DNA of 64,000 nucleotides from Acinetobacter piscicola (GCF_002233755.1 NZ_KZ268705.1:117868-181867), one strand, 5' to 3'. Shown: positions 42,298 through 52,167, counted from the first letter of the stretch. A program made the numbers and translations. The notes: a model not told the origin generated them from the sequence alone.

Positions 42298-43782
42298 ATG
42301 AGCTATTTACTCGCACTTGATCAAGGAACGACCTCTAGCAGAGCAATTATTTTTGATGAACATGGAAAAGTCTATGCATCTGCCCAGCGAGAAACACAAA
42401 TTAAGACACCGCACTCAGGTTGGGTTGAACAAGATGCTATGGAAATTTGGACAACACAAATTGGGGTCGTTCAACAAGCCATTGCATCAGCGAGATTACT
42501 TGCCAAAGACATCAAAGCACTGGGTTTAACAAATCAGCGAGAAACAACCATCGTTTGGGATAAGCGCAGTGGACGCCCACTTGCACCGGCAATTATATGG
42601 CAAGACCGGCGTGCAACAGATTGGTGTAACCAACTTATTCAAAATGACTATGCTGCTAAAATTCATAAAAAAACAGGGCTAAGAATTGACCCTTATTTTA
42701 GTGCAGGAAAGTTAGTTTGGTTATTGGAAAATGTCGATGGTTTACGTGCACTTGCTGAACAAGGTCATGTTGCTTTTGGGACTGTAGATAGTTGGCTTAT
42801 TTGGAATTTAACACAAGGTTCTAAGCATGTAATAGAAGCCAGTAATGCTTCTAGAACCATGTTGATGAATCTAGAATCTCAACAGTGGGATTCTGAATTA
42901 ATTGAATTATTTAATATACCTACATCCGTTCTTCCTAAAATTATTCATTCTGATAGCTATATAGCAGATACTGCTTCTGGTTTATTGGGTGCAGAAATTC
43001 CAATTTGTGGTGTTTTAGGTGATCAACAATCCGCTTTATTTGGTCAATCTTGTTTTGAAGCAGGAACAGCAAAGAATACCTATGGTACAGGTTGTTTCAT
43101 GCTTTTTAATACAGGTACTCAGATCCAGTTTAGTAAAAATCAATTACTGACAACCTTAGCATGGAGTTGTCAAAACCAAGCACACTATGCACTTGAAGGT
43201 AGCGTTTTTATGGCTGGTGCTATTGTGCAATGGTTGCGGGATGGCTTAGGAATTATTGAAAATAGTGCTGAAGTTGAAAGTCTAGCTCGCCAAGTGACTG
43301 ATACAGATGGCGTGGTACTCGTTCCTGCATTCACTGGGCTGGGTGCACCACATTGGGATAGTGATGCACGTGCCCTACTTTGCGGAATGTCTCGTGGCAC
43401 AAACAAGTCTCACATTGCCCGTGCTGCATTAGAATCTATTGCATTTCAAGTTTCCGATGTCTTAACAGCAATGCAGTCTGATATTTCACAACCGTTAAAA
43501 GAGTTACGTGTTGATGGAGGTGCAAGCCAAAATGATATGTTGATGCAATTTCAAGCTGATATTTTAAATGTGCCTGTTTTACGTCCAAAACTCTTGGAAT
43601 CAACCGCTTGGGGTGCCGCTGCCATGGCAGGATTAAAAGTGGGAATTTTTAATGATTTAAGTGAAATATCAGCATCATGGAAATTGGATAAAGCCTTTGA
43701 ACCCAATATGAGTGATGATCAACGGCAGTATCATTTAACTTTATGGAATGAGGCATTACAACGTACAAAATCTCATGCTTAA
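42298..43782 (+). CDS. glpK: Glycerol kinase GlpK
   Basis: The 494-residue FGGY kinase starts MSYLLALDQGTTSSRAIIFDEHG (phosphate-binding loop) and contains ALGLTNQRETTIVWD, GTVDSWLIWNLT, the ATP-site segment NTYGTGCFML and the C-terminal LRVDGGASQNDMLMQFQADIL. It phosphorylates glycerol to sn-glycerol 3-phosphate in the cytoplasm. No glpF or glpD is adjacent, so it stands alone here. Its upstream region also holds the tmRNA promoter on the other strand, with an 8-bp inverted repeat ATAACTGT/ACAGTTAT at 42189-42196 and 42221-42228. Confidence 0.96.
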   Translation: MSYLLALDQGTTSSRAIIFDEHGKVYASAQRETQIKTPHSGWVEQDAMEIWTTQIGVVQQAIASARLLAKDIKALGLTNQRETTIVWDKRSGRPLAPAIIWQDRRATDWCNQLIQNDYAAKIHKKTGLRIDPYFSAGKLVWLLENVDGLRALAEQGHVAFGTVDSWLIWNLTQGSKHVIEASNASRTMLMNLESQQWDSELIELFNIPTSVLPKIIHSDSYIADTASGLLGAEIPICGVLGDQQSALFGQSCFEAGTAKNTYGTGCFMLFNTGTQIQFSKNQLLTTLAWSCQNQAHYALEGSVFMAGAIVQWLRDGLGIIENSAEVESLARQVTDTDGVVLVPAFTGLGAPHWDSDARALLCGMSRGTNKSHIARAALESIAFQVSDVLTAMQSDISQPLKELRVDGGASQNDMLMQFQADILNVPVLRPKLLESTAWGAAAMAGLKVGIFNDLSEISASWKLDKAFEPNMSDDQRQYHLTLWNEALQRTKSHA

Positions 43783-43838
43783 TCAAAGCTAATCTTTTAA
43801 TTAAGTGTGTAATATCCAGAAATTTTCTACGGCATCAG

Positions 43839-43870
43839 ACACACAGTTACAGCAATTTTTAACTGTGTGT
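43839..43870. terminator. Hairpin between convergent glpK and def
   Basis: ACACACAGTT at 43839-43848 pairs with AACTGTGTGT at 43861-43870 around 12 bases. Neither side has a long T-run, so termination is possible but not certain. Confidence 0.4.
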
Positions 43871-43912
43871 TGATAAAATGATGTGAAGCACAAGTGTAAT
43901 AAATACCGTCCG

Positions 43913-44392
43913 CTAAATGCGCTCTATAAATAATATCCCATCTAAATGATCCACTTCATGTTGTATGATTCGAGCTGGAAAGCCCGTGAAATCCTGTGTT
44001 ATTTTTTCGCCATCTAAGGTGAAATATTGCACGGTAATTTGCTCTGCTCTCTCAACTTGCCCTCTTTCATTTGGAACGCTTAGACAGCCTTCTTCACCTA
44101 AAATGACGTGTGCTGATTTTTGAATAATTTCAGGATTAACCATCACAATTGCATCCATTTCAGGTGCATCTGGGTATCTTGGATTTGCACGAGAAGCAAC
44201 AATAATCATTCTTTTCGAGATATAAACCTGCGGCGCTGCGATCCCAACACCATTCCGCTCTAACATGGTTGAATGCATCGCTCTAGACAACTCTTTTAGC
44301 CAACAACTTGAAAACTCTGTTTCGATTACTGGTGCAGCAACTAAATTTAAAATCGCTTCACCACGTTGGGCTACAGGTAAAATCGTCGTCAT
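43913..44392 (-). CDS. def: Peptide deformylase
   Basis: The ATG at 44392 (MTTILPVAQRGEAIL) has GGA upstream; the longer frame would start with TTG at 44407. The 159-residue enzyme has all three PDF motifs: GVGIAAPQV, EEGCLSVP (Cys metal ligand) and QHEVDHLDGILF (two His ligands and catalytic Glu). It removes the formyl group from nascent chains using Fe2+. It does not sit next to fmt, so it is probably a second, type I deformylase copy. Confidence 0.93.
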   Translation of the reverse strand: MTTILPVAQRGEAILNLVAAPVIETEFSSCWLKELSRAMHSTMLERNGVGIAAPQVYISKRMIIVASRANPRYPDAPEMDAIVMVNPEIIQKSAHVILGEEGCLSVPNERGQVERAEQITVQYFTLDGEKITQDFTGFPARIIQHEVDHLDGILFIERI

Positions 44393-44576
44393 TTTTATAT
44401 ATTCCAAAATCTTGTAAATATAATTTATAGTATCTAATTAAAGACACTTTTGACTCAATGCAAATCATGTATTTTATCAAAAAGATATTAAGCATCAAAA
44501 AACGATAGTATTGTAAAAATTAAGAAAATTTTAATCTTTAAAATTTATAAGCATTTAACACTTTGAGAGTCAAATC

Positions 44577-44780
44577 ATGAACAGTACTCAACTATTATTC
44601 GGCGTCCTATTTGGATCTATTGGTTTAGGTTATTTTATATATGGAAAGAAACAAAAAATTATTGTTCCATTTGTCGTTGGCATTTTACTCATGACTTATA
44701 CTTATTTTGTTGAAAATACTATGCTTTTAGTGGGAATAGGTAGCATTTTAACAATATTACCGTATTTTATTCGCTTATAA
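44577..44780 (+). CDS. Small two/three-helix membrane protein
   Basis: The 67-residue protein consists almost wholly of hydrophobic helices: LLFGVLFGSIGLGYFIYG, a basic KKQK turn, then IIVPFVVGILLMTYTYFV and MLLVGIGSILTILPYFI. It begins after a GAGAG ribosome binding site and stands alone between def and the diguanylate cyclase gene. It is a conserved-looking inner-membrane miniprotein; the function is unknown. Confidence 0.7.
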   Translation: MNSTQLLFGVLFGSIGLGYFIYGKKQKIIVPFVVGILLMTYTYFVENTMLLVGIGSILTILPYFIRL

Positions 44781-44794
44781 TGAAACGATTCATT

Positions 44795-45964
44795 TTATAC
44801 GATTTCTAAATGATGCCTTACTTGATTTCGTCCACAACTTTTCGCCAGATATAAAGCTTGATCAGCTAAGCGGACAATATTTTCATGACTATCTTCTTGA
44901 TTTCCAATAGCTATACCTAAGCTTGCAGTAATACTGATACATAAATCATTATGAACTTGAACTTCAGTCTTTTCTATTTGATGACGGCACCGCTCAGCAA
45001 CTTCTTTCACCACACTCAAATTATCTTCATTTAAAATTAAAATGAATTCTTCACCGCCAAAACGTCCAACCATATCTTTATGACGAATATTTTGTGCCAA
45101 AATTGAAGCGACACGACGCAGTACACGGTCTCCGATATCATGACCATAACTATCATTAATCGTTTTAAAATGATCTAAATCTAATAAGACAATTGAATAA
45201 GACAGCTCATGTTTATCTAGCATCGAAAGCTTTTCAGAAATGCTTCTTCTGTTATAAACGTTAGTCAATCCATCTTTTTCACTAATAATTTTAATTTCCT
45301 TTTCCCTATTTCTCCATTGATTTAACAGTATTTCAAATAAGCTTGTGCACATAAAAAATATTGGGAAATATAGGAATGCCATACTTCCAACCCAGTATGT
45401 ATTTTTATAAATATTACTGGTGTTTAATTTCTCACTAAATACTGGCGCATATTCAATTTGGTTAATCGCACTTAAATAGATCAAATACAACAATGCGATT
45501 GTTGATGGAAAAATGACAATATAGATGTATTTGCGTTCTATAAATAAGAATCCTAAAGAGACAATACTAATATAACCCCCAATAGTCGTTGGGCTGGTTA
45601 TTCCTATAGAAAATGCTGCATGTATATACACCACTGTAAATATAGAAATAACTGTCAGTGGTGTAATCTGCTTTAAAAGTTTGATATGACGAAATTTATA
45701 AAGACCAAGCAAACCAATAAAAGTAAGACCAATCGTGATACTAATTTCAGTAATTCGCTGCAACATATAATCAGGACGAATCCATTCACGAACTTCTGGT
45801 GTGATATAGCTATAAACACACCACACGAGCCATACGATTTGATCTAGCCCACTCAATAATAATATTAGTAAACTTTTATCAAACGCACTCCAATTCATCA
45901 TCATTCCTTGTGGAACAATATTCAGCAATTTCGCCTTGATGGATTGAAAAAATGTCAGCTTCAT
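44795..45964 (-). CDS. Membrane-bound diguanylate cyclase (GGDEF)
   Basis: The 389-residue protein has about six N-terminal membrane helices (residues 20-215) and a C-terminal GGDEF domain (about 225-389). The active-site loop reads GRFGGEEFILIL, with DGLTNVYNRRSI at the domain start and LDLDHFKTINDSYGHDIGD for nucleotide and metal binding. It should make cyclic di-GMP from two GTP. The RxxD inhibitory site is not obvious. No EAL partner is adjacent. Confidence 0.94.
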   Translation of the reverse strand: MKLTFFQSIKAKLLNIVPQGMMMNWSAFDKSLLILLLSGLDQIVWLVWCVYSYITPEVREWIRPDYMLQRITEISITIGLTFIGLLGLYKFRHIKLLKQITPLTVISIFTVVYIHAAFSIGITSPTTIGGYISIVSLGFLFIERKYIYIVIFPSTIALLYLIYLSAINQIEYAPVFSEKLNTSNIYKNTYWVGSMAFLYFPIFFMCTSLFEILLNQWRNREKEIKIISEKDGLTNVYNRRSISEKLSMLDKHELSYSIVLLDLDHFKTINDSYGHDIGDRVLRRVASILAQNIRHKDMVGRFGGEEFILILNEDNLSVVKEVAERCRHQIEKTEVQVHNDLCISITASLGIAIGNQEDSHENIVRLADQALYLAKSCGRNQVRHHLEIV

Positions 45965-46740
45965 AATTTTAATGACTAATTTTTAAGGTCTTTATTTGAT
46001 AAGAAATAATATTAACATTTATATTTCTTTTTTATAGCATTTGTTGATTTTTTCCAAGTAGAAATAAAATATGAATAAAATTCAACCACAAATTTTACTT
46101 TTTATGTTGATTAAGCACAGCCTAGAACCCCAATTTTTTTGATATTTTCTTATTTTAGTATCGTGCCAAATGTAGAAAACGATTCCAGAAAATTGAGTTT
46201 GATATACATATTATTAGCAACATCTCTATCACAATCATTTTCTCCAAAGATTTTTATTATGGTTATTTCACCATTAAAAATTCCAATAAATATCAATATC
46301 TTTTTATAAAAATTAATATCTATCCTGTTTACAATGAATAGTAAAATTCAAAAGAACCTATCTTTTAAAATACTCAATCAGATGCCTAATAAGCTTCAAA
46401 AACTCTGGACATCAAATTTCTTCAGATGAAATCTCCAGTATTTTTAAGAAATATCGAATCACTTAAAATATCATTTTTCGCAATTTTTAATATACATAAC
46501 CAACATAATGATAACCACTTATCATATTTTGATATTTTTAAACACTTTGACTCGAAGTGTTAAACTAGCTAGTTCACTTTTTTTTTGTTAATTCACTTGC
46601 TAGAGTATTTACTCTTATTTTTTATATGTTATTTTGTAAAAAGAAGTAACTTTGAGTTATTTTTAGACATTTAAATCGCTTCTAGTTTGCTCATTAAGCG
46701 CTTCAAAATATTCATTTTATTATATTAGGGAAAAATTAAA
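45965..46740. other. Long AT-rich upstream region of the FadL-type gene with two dyads
   Basis: No coding frame is convincing over 776 bases. Close together lie a 7-7-7 dyad AACACTT-N7-AAGTGTT at 46541-46561 and the 12-bp palindrome AACTAGCTAGTT at 46563-46574, about 170 bases before the gene. These are candidate operators. Confidence 0.45.
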
Positions 46741-48243
46741 ATGAAATTAAAAAATTTAACAATCGCATTGATTGCGGCAACCGTACCAACGACAGGTGTT
46801 TTTGCTGCTGCATTAGACCGTTCAGGTCAATCTATTTCAGCATTTCTACAACCAAACAACTATTTTGAAGCTGGAATTTCTGTTTTAGATCCAACTGTTG
46901 AAGGTAAAGAAGCAGGAACAAGCCAAACTCGTAATGACATTGGCGATATGGGTGATGATTACTATTTCCCATCTGCTGCTGTTAAACTTCAATTAACAGA
47001 CAAAGTTTCATTCGGTCTTTTATATGACCAACCTTTTGGTGCAGATGCTGCTTATCATGGCGATAACGTATTCGTATCAAATTCAACAAATACTGTTTTA
47101 CCTGCTGCTTCAATGGCTGCAATTCGTACAAGTACAATTGACAGCACATTTAATGCTTTAACTGCTCAACAACGTGTTGGTGCAACTCTACAAGCTCAAG
47201 GTGTTGATTTAACTACAGCTGCTGGTCAAGCACGATATGCAGCAACACTTACAGCATACAACACAAATGCAGCAACTAAAGCTGCGATTGATGCAGGCGT
47301 TAAACAAGCTGTAACGTCAAGAGTTGATGCTGGGCTTGCTCAAGTAAACTCAACACTCGGTAAAGGCAACACTAAAGTTGAAGTAGATACTCAAAACATC
47401 TCTATGATTTTTGGTTTCCAACCAACTAAAAACGTGAATGTTTACGCAGGTGGTGTTTACCAAACGATTAAAGGTAATGTAAGCCTACGTGGTCAAGCAT
47501 ACAGCCTATACAATGGCTATGATGCAAGCATTAAAGAAACTGGTGGTGCGGGTTGGTTAGCTGGTGCAGCATTCCAAATTCCTGAAATTGCTTTAAAAGC
47601 GTCTGTAACTTACCGTTCTGAAATCGATCATGATGTAGATATCAATGAATCACTTTCAGCACTTGGTGCTTTAGCATTATTACCAAATGGCGCTGCTGCT
47701 GTTGCTGATATTGCAAATGCAACAGGTAAAACAACGATTACTACACCTCAGTCTGTTAACCTTGATTTTCAAACAGGGATCATGGCGAATACAGTTGCTT
47801 TTGCTAACGTACGTTGGGTGAACTGGAAAGACTTCTCTATTCAACCATTGAAATTTGGTAAAGTTTCACAAGCTGTTGGTCCATTAGTTGGTCAACCAAA
47901 TGGCTTTAACTTAGTTGAATATTCAGATGATCAATACTCTGCAACTGTTGGTGTTGGCCGTAAAGTGAATGAGCAATGGGCGGGTAACGTTTCTGTAGGT
48001 TGGGACTCTGGTGCAGGTAACCCTGTTACAACACTTGGTCCAACAGAAGGTTATTGGAACCTTGGTTTAGGTGTTCAATATAGCCCTACACCATCAACCT
48101 TTATTGCTGGTGGTGTTAAATACTTCTGGCTAGGTGATGCTAAAGCTCAGACTGGTGCTCAAGCTGGTACAAGTCAATACGTTGCAGACTTTACTGACAA
48201 CAATGCAATCGCTTATGGTTTAAAACTTGGTTATAAATTCTAA
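46741..48243 (+). CDS. FadL/OmpP1-family outer-membrane transport protein
   Basis: The 500-residue protein has a signal peptide cut near Ala23. It then begins ALDRSGQSISAFLQPNNYFE, the N-terminal hatch typical of FadL proteins in Acinetobacter and Pseudomonas. The barrel ends YGLKLGYKF with the C-terminal aromatic beta-signal. FadL proteins let long-chain fatty acids or other hydrophobic compounds cross the outer membrane. Residues about 112-213 form an Ala/Thr-rich, probably helical insertion (for instance LTAQQRVGATLQAQGVDLTT) that is larger than the usual extracellular loop. A terminator follows. Confidence 0.9.
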   Translation: MKLKNLTIALIAATVPTTGVFAAALDRSGQSISAFLQPNNYFEAGISVLDPTVEGKEAGTSQTRNDIGDMGDDYYFPSAAVKLQLTDKVSFGLLYDQPFGADAAYHGDNVFVSNSTNTVLPAASMAAIRTSTIDSTFNALTAQQRVGATLQAQGVDLTTAAGQARYAATLTAYNTNAATKAAIDAGVKQAVTSRVDAGLAQVNSTLGKGNTKVEVDTQNISMIFGFQPTKNVNVYAGGVYQTIKGNVSLRGQAYSLYNGYDASIKETGGAGWLAGAAFQIPEIALKASVTYRSEIDHDVDINESLSALGALALLPNGAAAVADIANATGKTTITTPQSVNLDFQTGIMANTVAFANVRWVNWKDFSIQPLKFGKVSQAVGPLVGQPNGFNLVEYSDDQYSATVGVGRKVNEQWAGNVSVGWDSGAGNPVTTLGPTEGYWNLGLGVQYSPTPSTFIAGGVKYFWLGDAKAQTGAQAGTSQYVADFTDNNAIAYGLKLGYKF

Positions 48244-48257
48244 GAATTTATAATGAT

Positions 48258-48287
48258 AAAAAATCCCACAATTTTGTGGGATTTTTT
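48258..48287 (+). terminator. Rho-independent terminator after the FadL-type gene
   Basis: AAAAAATCCCACA at 48258-48270 pairs with TGTGGGATTTTTT at 48275-48287 around four bases. Confidence 0.9.
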
Positions 48288-48332
48288 ATGTTTTTAGCAT
48301 TTTAAAATAAATCAAGAATCTAATTTTCAAAC

Positions 48333-48947
48333 TTAAAAATCGTAAAAAGAAACTTCACCTGTTTCAAGTGAATACTCAGCACCGACCACTTTTAACTTAC
48401 CTTGTGCGATGAGATTTTCTAATACTGCTGAGCCATGACGTAATTGATTTACAGAAGCAAACACATTTGATTTTACTGCATGCATACATAGCTTCTCTAA
48501 ATCATCCTTTAACTCAGTTTGCATCAAGATTTCAACTGATGGACGTACACGATTTACAATCGACATTAAGTTTGCCGATGAGGGTGCATTTGGGTTTTGA
48601 AGTGCCTCAATCGTAGAGTGAATCGCTCCACAATGGCTATGCCCAAGAACAACAACCAATGGACAACCAAAACTATCCGCAGCAAACTCAACACTTCCTA
48701 CTTGTGAAGGAGCAACGATATTCCCTGCCACGCGAATCACGAATAAGTCACCAAAACCCTGATCAAAAACCATTTCCGCAGGAACACGAGAATCAGAACA
48801 ACCTAAAATGATCGCAAATGGTTCCTGACTATCCACCATTTCTGATCGCTGTTGATGCGTCAAAAATTTAGTCAGATTTGTTTCACCATGTGCAAAACGT
48901 TCATTACCTTGTTTCAATCGTTCTAAAGCTTCTTGAGCAGTTAGCAT
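48333..48947 (-). CDS. can: Beta-class carbonic anhydrase
   Basis: The 204-residue enzyme has the beta-CA zinc site: CSDSRVPAEMVFDQGFGDLFVIRVAGN with Cys50, Asp52 and Arg54, and LGHSHCGAIHS with His103 and Cys106. It interconverts CO2 and bicarbonate in the cytoplasm, feeding carboxylases such as acetyl-CoA carboxylase. It is convergent with the FadL-type gene and divergent from a lipase gene. Confidence 0.94.
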   Translation of the reverse strand: MLTAQEALERLKQGNERFAHGETNLTKFLTHQQRSEMVDSQEPFAIILGCSDSRVPAEMVFDQGFGDLFVIRVAGNIVAPSQVGSVEFAADSFGCPLVVVLGHSHCGAIHSTIEALQNPNAPSSANLMSIVNRVRPSVEILMQTELKDDLEKLCMHAVKSNVFASVNQLRHGSAVLENLIAQGKLKVVGAEYSLETGEVSFYDF

Positions 48948-49273
48948 GTGTATCTCGTTCCATTGAGTGGAGGTAGAATTTAAGTTTAATGCTGTAGAAT
49001 ATGAAAGTCACTGACTAAAAATAAACTCTGTTACAATTTTTGTTAAATGACATGATCATCATTAAAATGCATATTTTTGCTTATTATTATCACTTATTGC
49101 TTAATAATTGCAGAAATTATCACAAAAAATATGATGAATTCTCTCATCATGCACTTCCTTCTTTGGCAAAAAATATACAAATATAATCAACTCAGCAAAT
49201 GCTGAAAAAATTAAGATCATCAATAATGTATTTGCTTTATATAATGGTAAACCATTAGCAAGGAACTAAATGA
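48948..49273. other. Divergent promoter region between carbonic anhydrase and lipase genes
   Basis: This AT-rich spacer holds promoters for both directions. I see no coding frame, strong hairpin or recognisable operator. AAGGAA at 49260-49265 is the likely ribosome binding site of the lipase-like gene. Confidence 0.5.
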
Positions 49274-50308
49274 ATGTCTGAACTGTCCAATAAAAAAATT
49301 CTTCAATTTTTAAGAAGCATATTACTCAGCCTATCTACAATTGGATCGCTTACTTTTGCTAGTCATACCTTTGCTGCAAGTAGTACACCTGAATATGTTG
49401 ATTATTTAAAAATTGTGCAAGAAGAACGCGCTTGGGCTGGTTTAACATCAAAAACTTTGCGTGTAGGTGATGTCGTTTGGTCATATAGCGAAGGTGGCAA
49501 TAAGAACAAACCTACGGTTCTACTGATTCATGGCTTAGCCAGTAGTCGCGACACATGGAACACTATTGCAAAATCGCTCACGCCTTATTATCACGTGATC
49601 ATTCCTGATCTGCCTTCTGCTGGTAGTACACAAGTTCCTGAAAATTTCGATTTATCCGTTCCAAACGTTACTGAACAACTGCGACGTTTTATTGAAGCGG
49701 CACATATTCAAGACAATTTAAATATTGCAGGGCACTCATTGGGCGGTACAGTTGCGATGTTCTATGCATCACAATACCCTTTTGATACCAAAAGCCTTTT
49801 TCTCATGAGCACGGGTGGAATTTTTAAAAATAACAATACTAACTACTTAAAGAATCCGATCTATTTAAAACAATTGTTAATTACCCAAAAAGGTGATTTA
49901 GACTTTGTTATGAAAAAGGTGATGTTTGACCAACCTTTTACGGCCAGTATCATCCGAAATGAACAAGAAAAGCTATTTATTGCTAAAGCGCCAGACACTG
50001 CAAAAATTATTAATCAAATTGATGCATTAAACCGCCTTTACACCCCTGCTACCTTTACAACGATGGTAAAGAGTATTGAAGCTCCAACGCTGATCTTATG
50101 GGGAAATCAAGACCAAATCGTTAATGTTGATGTTGCAACTGAATTGAAATCAATTCTAAAACGGCCTGAAGAACCTGTTCTTTTAAATCGAGTAGGTCAT
50201 ATGCCACTTTTAGAAGCACCAGAGCGCGTGGCAGATTACTATTTGAAATTTTTAAATAAAGTTCAACCTTTAAAAAACCCTCTAGCCGATCAGAAAATGT
50301 ATAAATAA
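49274..50308 (+). CDS. Exported alpha/beta hydrolase (lipase-like)
   Basis: The 344-residue protein has an N-terminal signal or anchor (LRSILLSLSTIGSLTFASHTFA) with possible cleavage near Ala34. The fold motifs are VLLIHGLASSRDTW, AGHSLGGTVA with the nucleophile Ser155, LWGNQDQIVN with the acid Asp, and RVGHMPLLEAPE with the His. It resembles secreted triacylglycerol lipases and esterases of Acinetobacter and Psychrobacter. The substrate is not evident. The next gene starts 10 bp later and is probably co-transcribed. Confidence 0.85.
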   Translation: MSELSNKKILQFLRSILLSLSTIGSLTFASHTFAASSTPEYVDYLKIVQEERAWAGLTSKTLRVGDVVWSYSEGGNKNKPTVLLIHGLASSRDTWNTIAKSLTPYYHVIIPDLPSAGSTQVPENFDLSVPNVTEQLRRFIEAAHIQDNLNIAGHSLGGTVAMFYASQYPFDTKSLFLMSTGGIFKNNNTNYLKNPIYLKQLLITQKGDLDFVMKKVMFDQPFTASIIRNEQEKLFIAKAPDTAKIINQIDALNRLYTPATFTTMVKSIEAPTLILWGNQDQIVNVDVATELKSILKRPEEPVLLNRVGHMPLLEAPERVADYYLKFLNKVQPLKNPLADQKMYK

Positions 50309-50318
50309 GGTTTATATC

Positions 50319-51329
50319 TTGAAAAATAATCTTGTTGAACAACTTATAGAAGCTCAATTGGCCTTTTTTGACCAAGAGTTTTCACAGCCAGAAACGATTA
50401 AAATTGAATTTACCGAATTTTATCATTGGTTTAGAAAACAAACTTTAAAAAATACTTGGTCTTTTGAATTCATTAACCAACTCATTCAAAAACAAATATT
50501 AGCAACACCTACTAGTCATTTTTTAATTGATCAAATTGCTGAGCATATCCATTTTGCATTAATTCACCCAAGTAATGATGATACTTTCATAGAAGATATT
50601 ATTCCCGTCCTCACCATTGATAAAATTGCACAATACATTGCAAGCAAATCTAGTCATCGCCAAGCTTTGATTAAGCGTATTGTGAATAATCCTTCATTTT
50701 CAACCATGCTGACGCAACTTATTCATCATTCAATTCAGGATTATATTGATAATTCAATGATGAATAAAAAAGTGCCAGGCGTAGGCCGTTTTATGAAAAT
50801 GGGGAAATCCGTTTTAGAGTCGGTTACTGATACCAATTTAGATGATACGGTTAAACATTACTTACAGAAAAATATCATCAAAATTAGCCAACTCAGTGAA
50901 CAAGTCATTAATCAACAATTTGATGATCATAAGCTCTATCATTTTCAAGCCAATCTTTGGCACAAAATCAAGAAAGTCCCTGTAGGTACATTACGCCGAT
51001 ATATTGAAGTCGATGATTTACCCAATACTGTCGAAATGGGACATGAAATTTGGGAACATATTCGCCAAACCGATTATCTAAAAAAACAAGTTCACGATGG
51101 TATCTTTGCTTGGTATGTACGTAATGAAGAACGCCCTTTTGATCTTATTTTAAGAGATATCAATATCGATGAATCTTTGATTCAAAATGAATTACAGACG
51201 CTGCTTGAACCTGTTATTCAAAACATGATTTCTTCAGAACATTTAAAATCGCGTGCTCGTCATTATTTAGAAAAGTTTTATTACTCAGATGAGACTTTGA
51301 AAATCTTGAATATAGAAAAAGGCGCATAA
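50319..51329 (+). CDS. Conserved cytoplasmic protein of unknown function
   Basis: The frame begins with TTG at 50319, with AAGG about eight bases before it; the next Met is deep inside. The 336-residue protein has no signal, membrane helix or motif that I recognise. It is rich in Ile, Gln, His and Asp/Glu and looks all-helical, with a short Gly/basic patch (GVGRFMKMGKSVLESV) near residue 150. It follows the lipase-like gene by 10 bp. Its stop codon lies in the loop of the terminator hairpin at 51318-51338. Confidence 0.75.
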   Translation: MKNNLVEQLIEAQLAFFDQEFSQPETIKIEFTEFYHWFRKQTLKNTWSFEFINQLIQKQILATPTSHFLIDQIAEHIHFALIHPSNDDTFIEDIIPVLTIDKIAQYIASKSSHRQALIKRIVNNPSFSTMLTQLIHHSIQDYIDNSMMNKKVPGVGRFMKMGKSVLESVTDTNLDDTVKHYLQKNIIKISQLSEQVINQQFDDHKLYHFQANLWHKIKKVPVGTLRRYIEVDDLPNTVEMGHEIWEHIRQTDYLKKQVHDGIFAWYVRNEERPFDLILRDINIDESLIQNELQTLLEPVIQNMISSEHLKSRARHYLEKFYYSDETLKILNIEKGA

Positions 51330-51338
51330 TGCGCCTTT
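51318..51338 (+). terminator. Terminator hairpin overlapping the stop codon of the preceding gene
   Basis: AAAGGCGCA at 51318-51326 pairs with TGCGCCTTT at 51330-51338. The three-base loop TAA (51327-51329) is the stop codon of the upstream gene. Confidence 0.75.
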
Positions 51339-51364
51339 ATTTCCATATTCGATATACAGGCTGA

Positions 51365-52003
51365 TTATTTAAAATAAGCGCCTTCTGCTTGGCTATGGTC
51401 AGTTTGGTCAACAACACGCCCTAATTCAGGTATGTGCCCTTTTAACGTCGTTTCAACGCCTTGTTTTAAAGTAACATCAATTGCTGAACACCCTTGGCAA
51501 CCACCACCAAATTTTAGTACAGCGGTTAAACCATGTTCTTCATCTTCAACCACTTCTACTAATGCACAATTACCACCATGACCTGCAAGACCAGGGTTGA
51601 TTTCGGCTTGAAGTATATAAGTAATGCGTTCTTCAATCGATGCATCAGGGCCAACACGTGGTACTTTTGAATTTGGTGCACGGAAGGTTAATTGCCCACC
51701 AAAACGATCTTTATTGTAATCAATGACTGCATCTTTCAAATATGGAATAGACGGCGCATCAACAAATGCTGGGAAATCAGCATAGTCTTGTCTGTAATCT
51801 GTAGGTACAACTTCTTCAGGTGCACTATATGCCATGCAACATTCGGCACGTGGAGTACCCGCATTTTCTACGAATACACGAACGCCAATTCCTGGAGTAT
51901 TCTGCTTATCCAAAAGGTCCTTTAAGTACTCTTGTGCATTGGGAGTAATCAATAAATTTGGAATTTCTTCTGCAACTGCAGTATTGGTGTTCTCAGTCGA
52001 CAT
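51365..52003 (-). CDS. nfuA: Fe-S cluster carrier protein NfuA
   Basis: The 212-residue protein has an N-terminal A-type-like degenerate domain (LLITPNAQEYLKDLLDKQNTPGIGVRVFVENAGTPRAECCMAY) and a C-terminal Nfu domain. In the latter, FGGGCQGCSAIDVTLKQGVE carries the CxxC that binds a [4Fe-4S] cluster. It delivers clusters to client enzymes such as aconitase under stress or iron limitation. It stands as a single gene facing the TTG-start gene. Confidence 0.95.
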   Translation of the reverse strand: MSTENTNTAVAEEIPNLLITPNAQEYLKDLLDKQNTPGIGVRVFVENAGTPRAECCMAYSAPEEVVPTDYRQDYADFPAFVDAPSIPYLKDAVIDYNKDRFGGQLTFRAPNSKVPRVGPDASIEERITYILQAEINPGLAGHGGNCALVEVVEDEEHGLTAVLKFGGGCQGCSAIDVTLKQGVETTLKGHIPELGRVVDQTDHSQAEGAYFK

Positions 52004-52167
52004 AACTCTATCCTCAAGCTGAAGTCGGTATTTTAACTGAAGATGGGGCTGAATGAATAAAAATCAACTAAAATTGTCGGAATTGTTAAATTTTAATTGA
52101 ACAATCAATAGATTAAGAACTTTTTATTTTAAAATAATTGAACGACGATTGATTACCAACAAAATAA

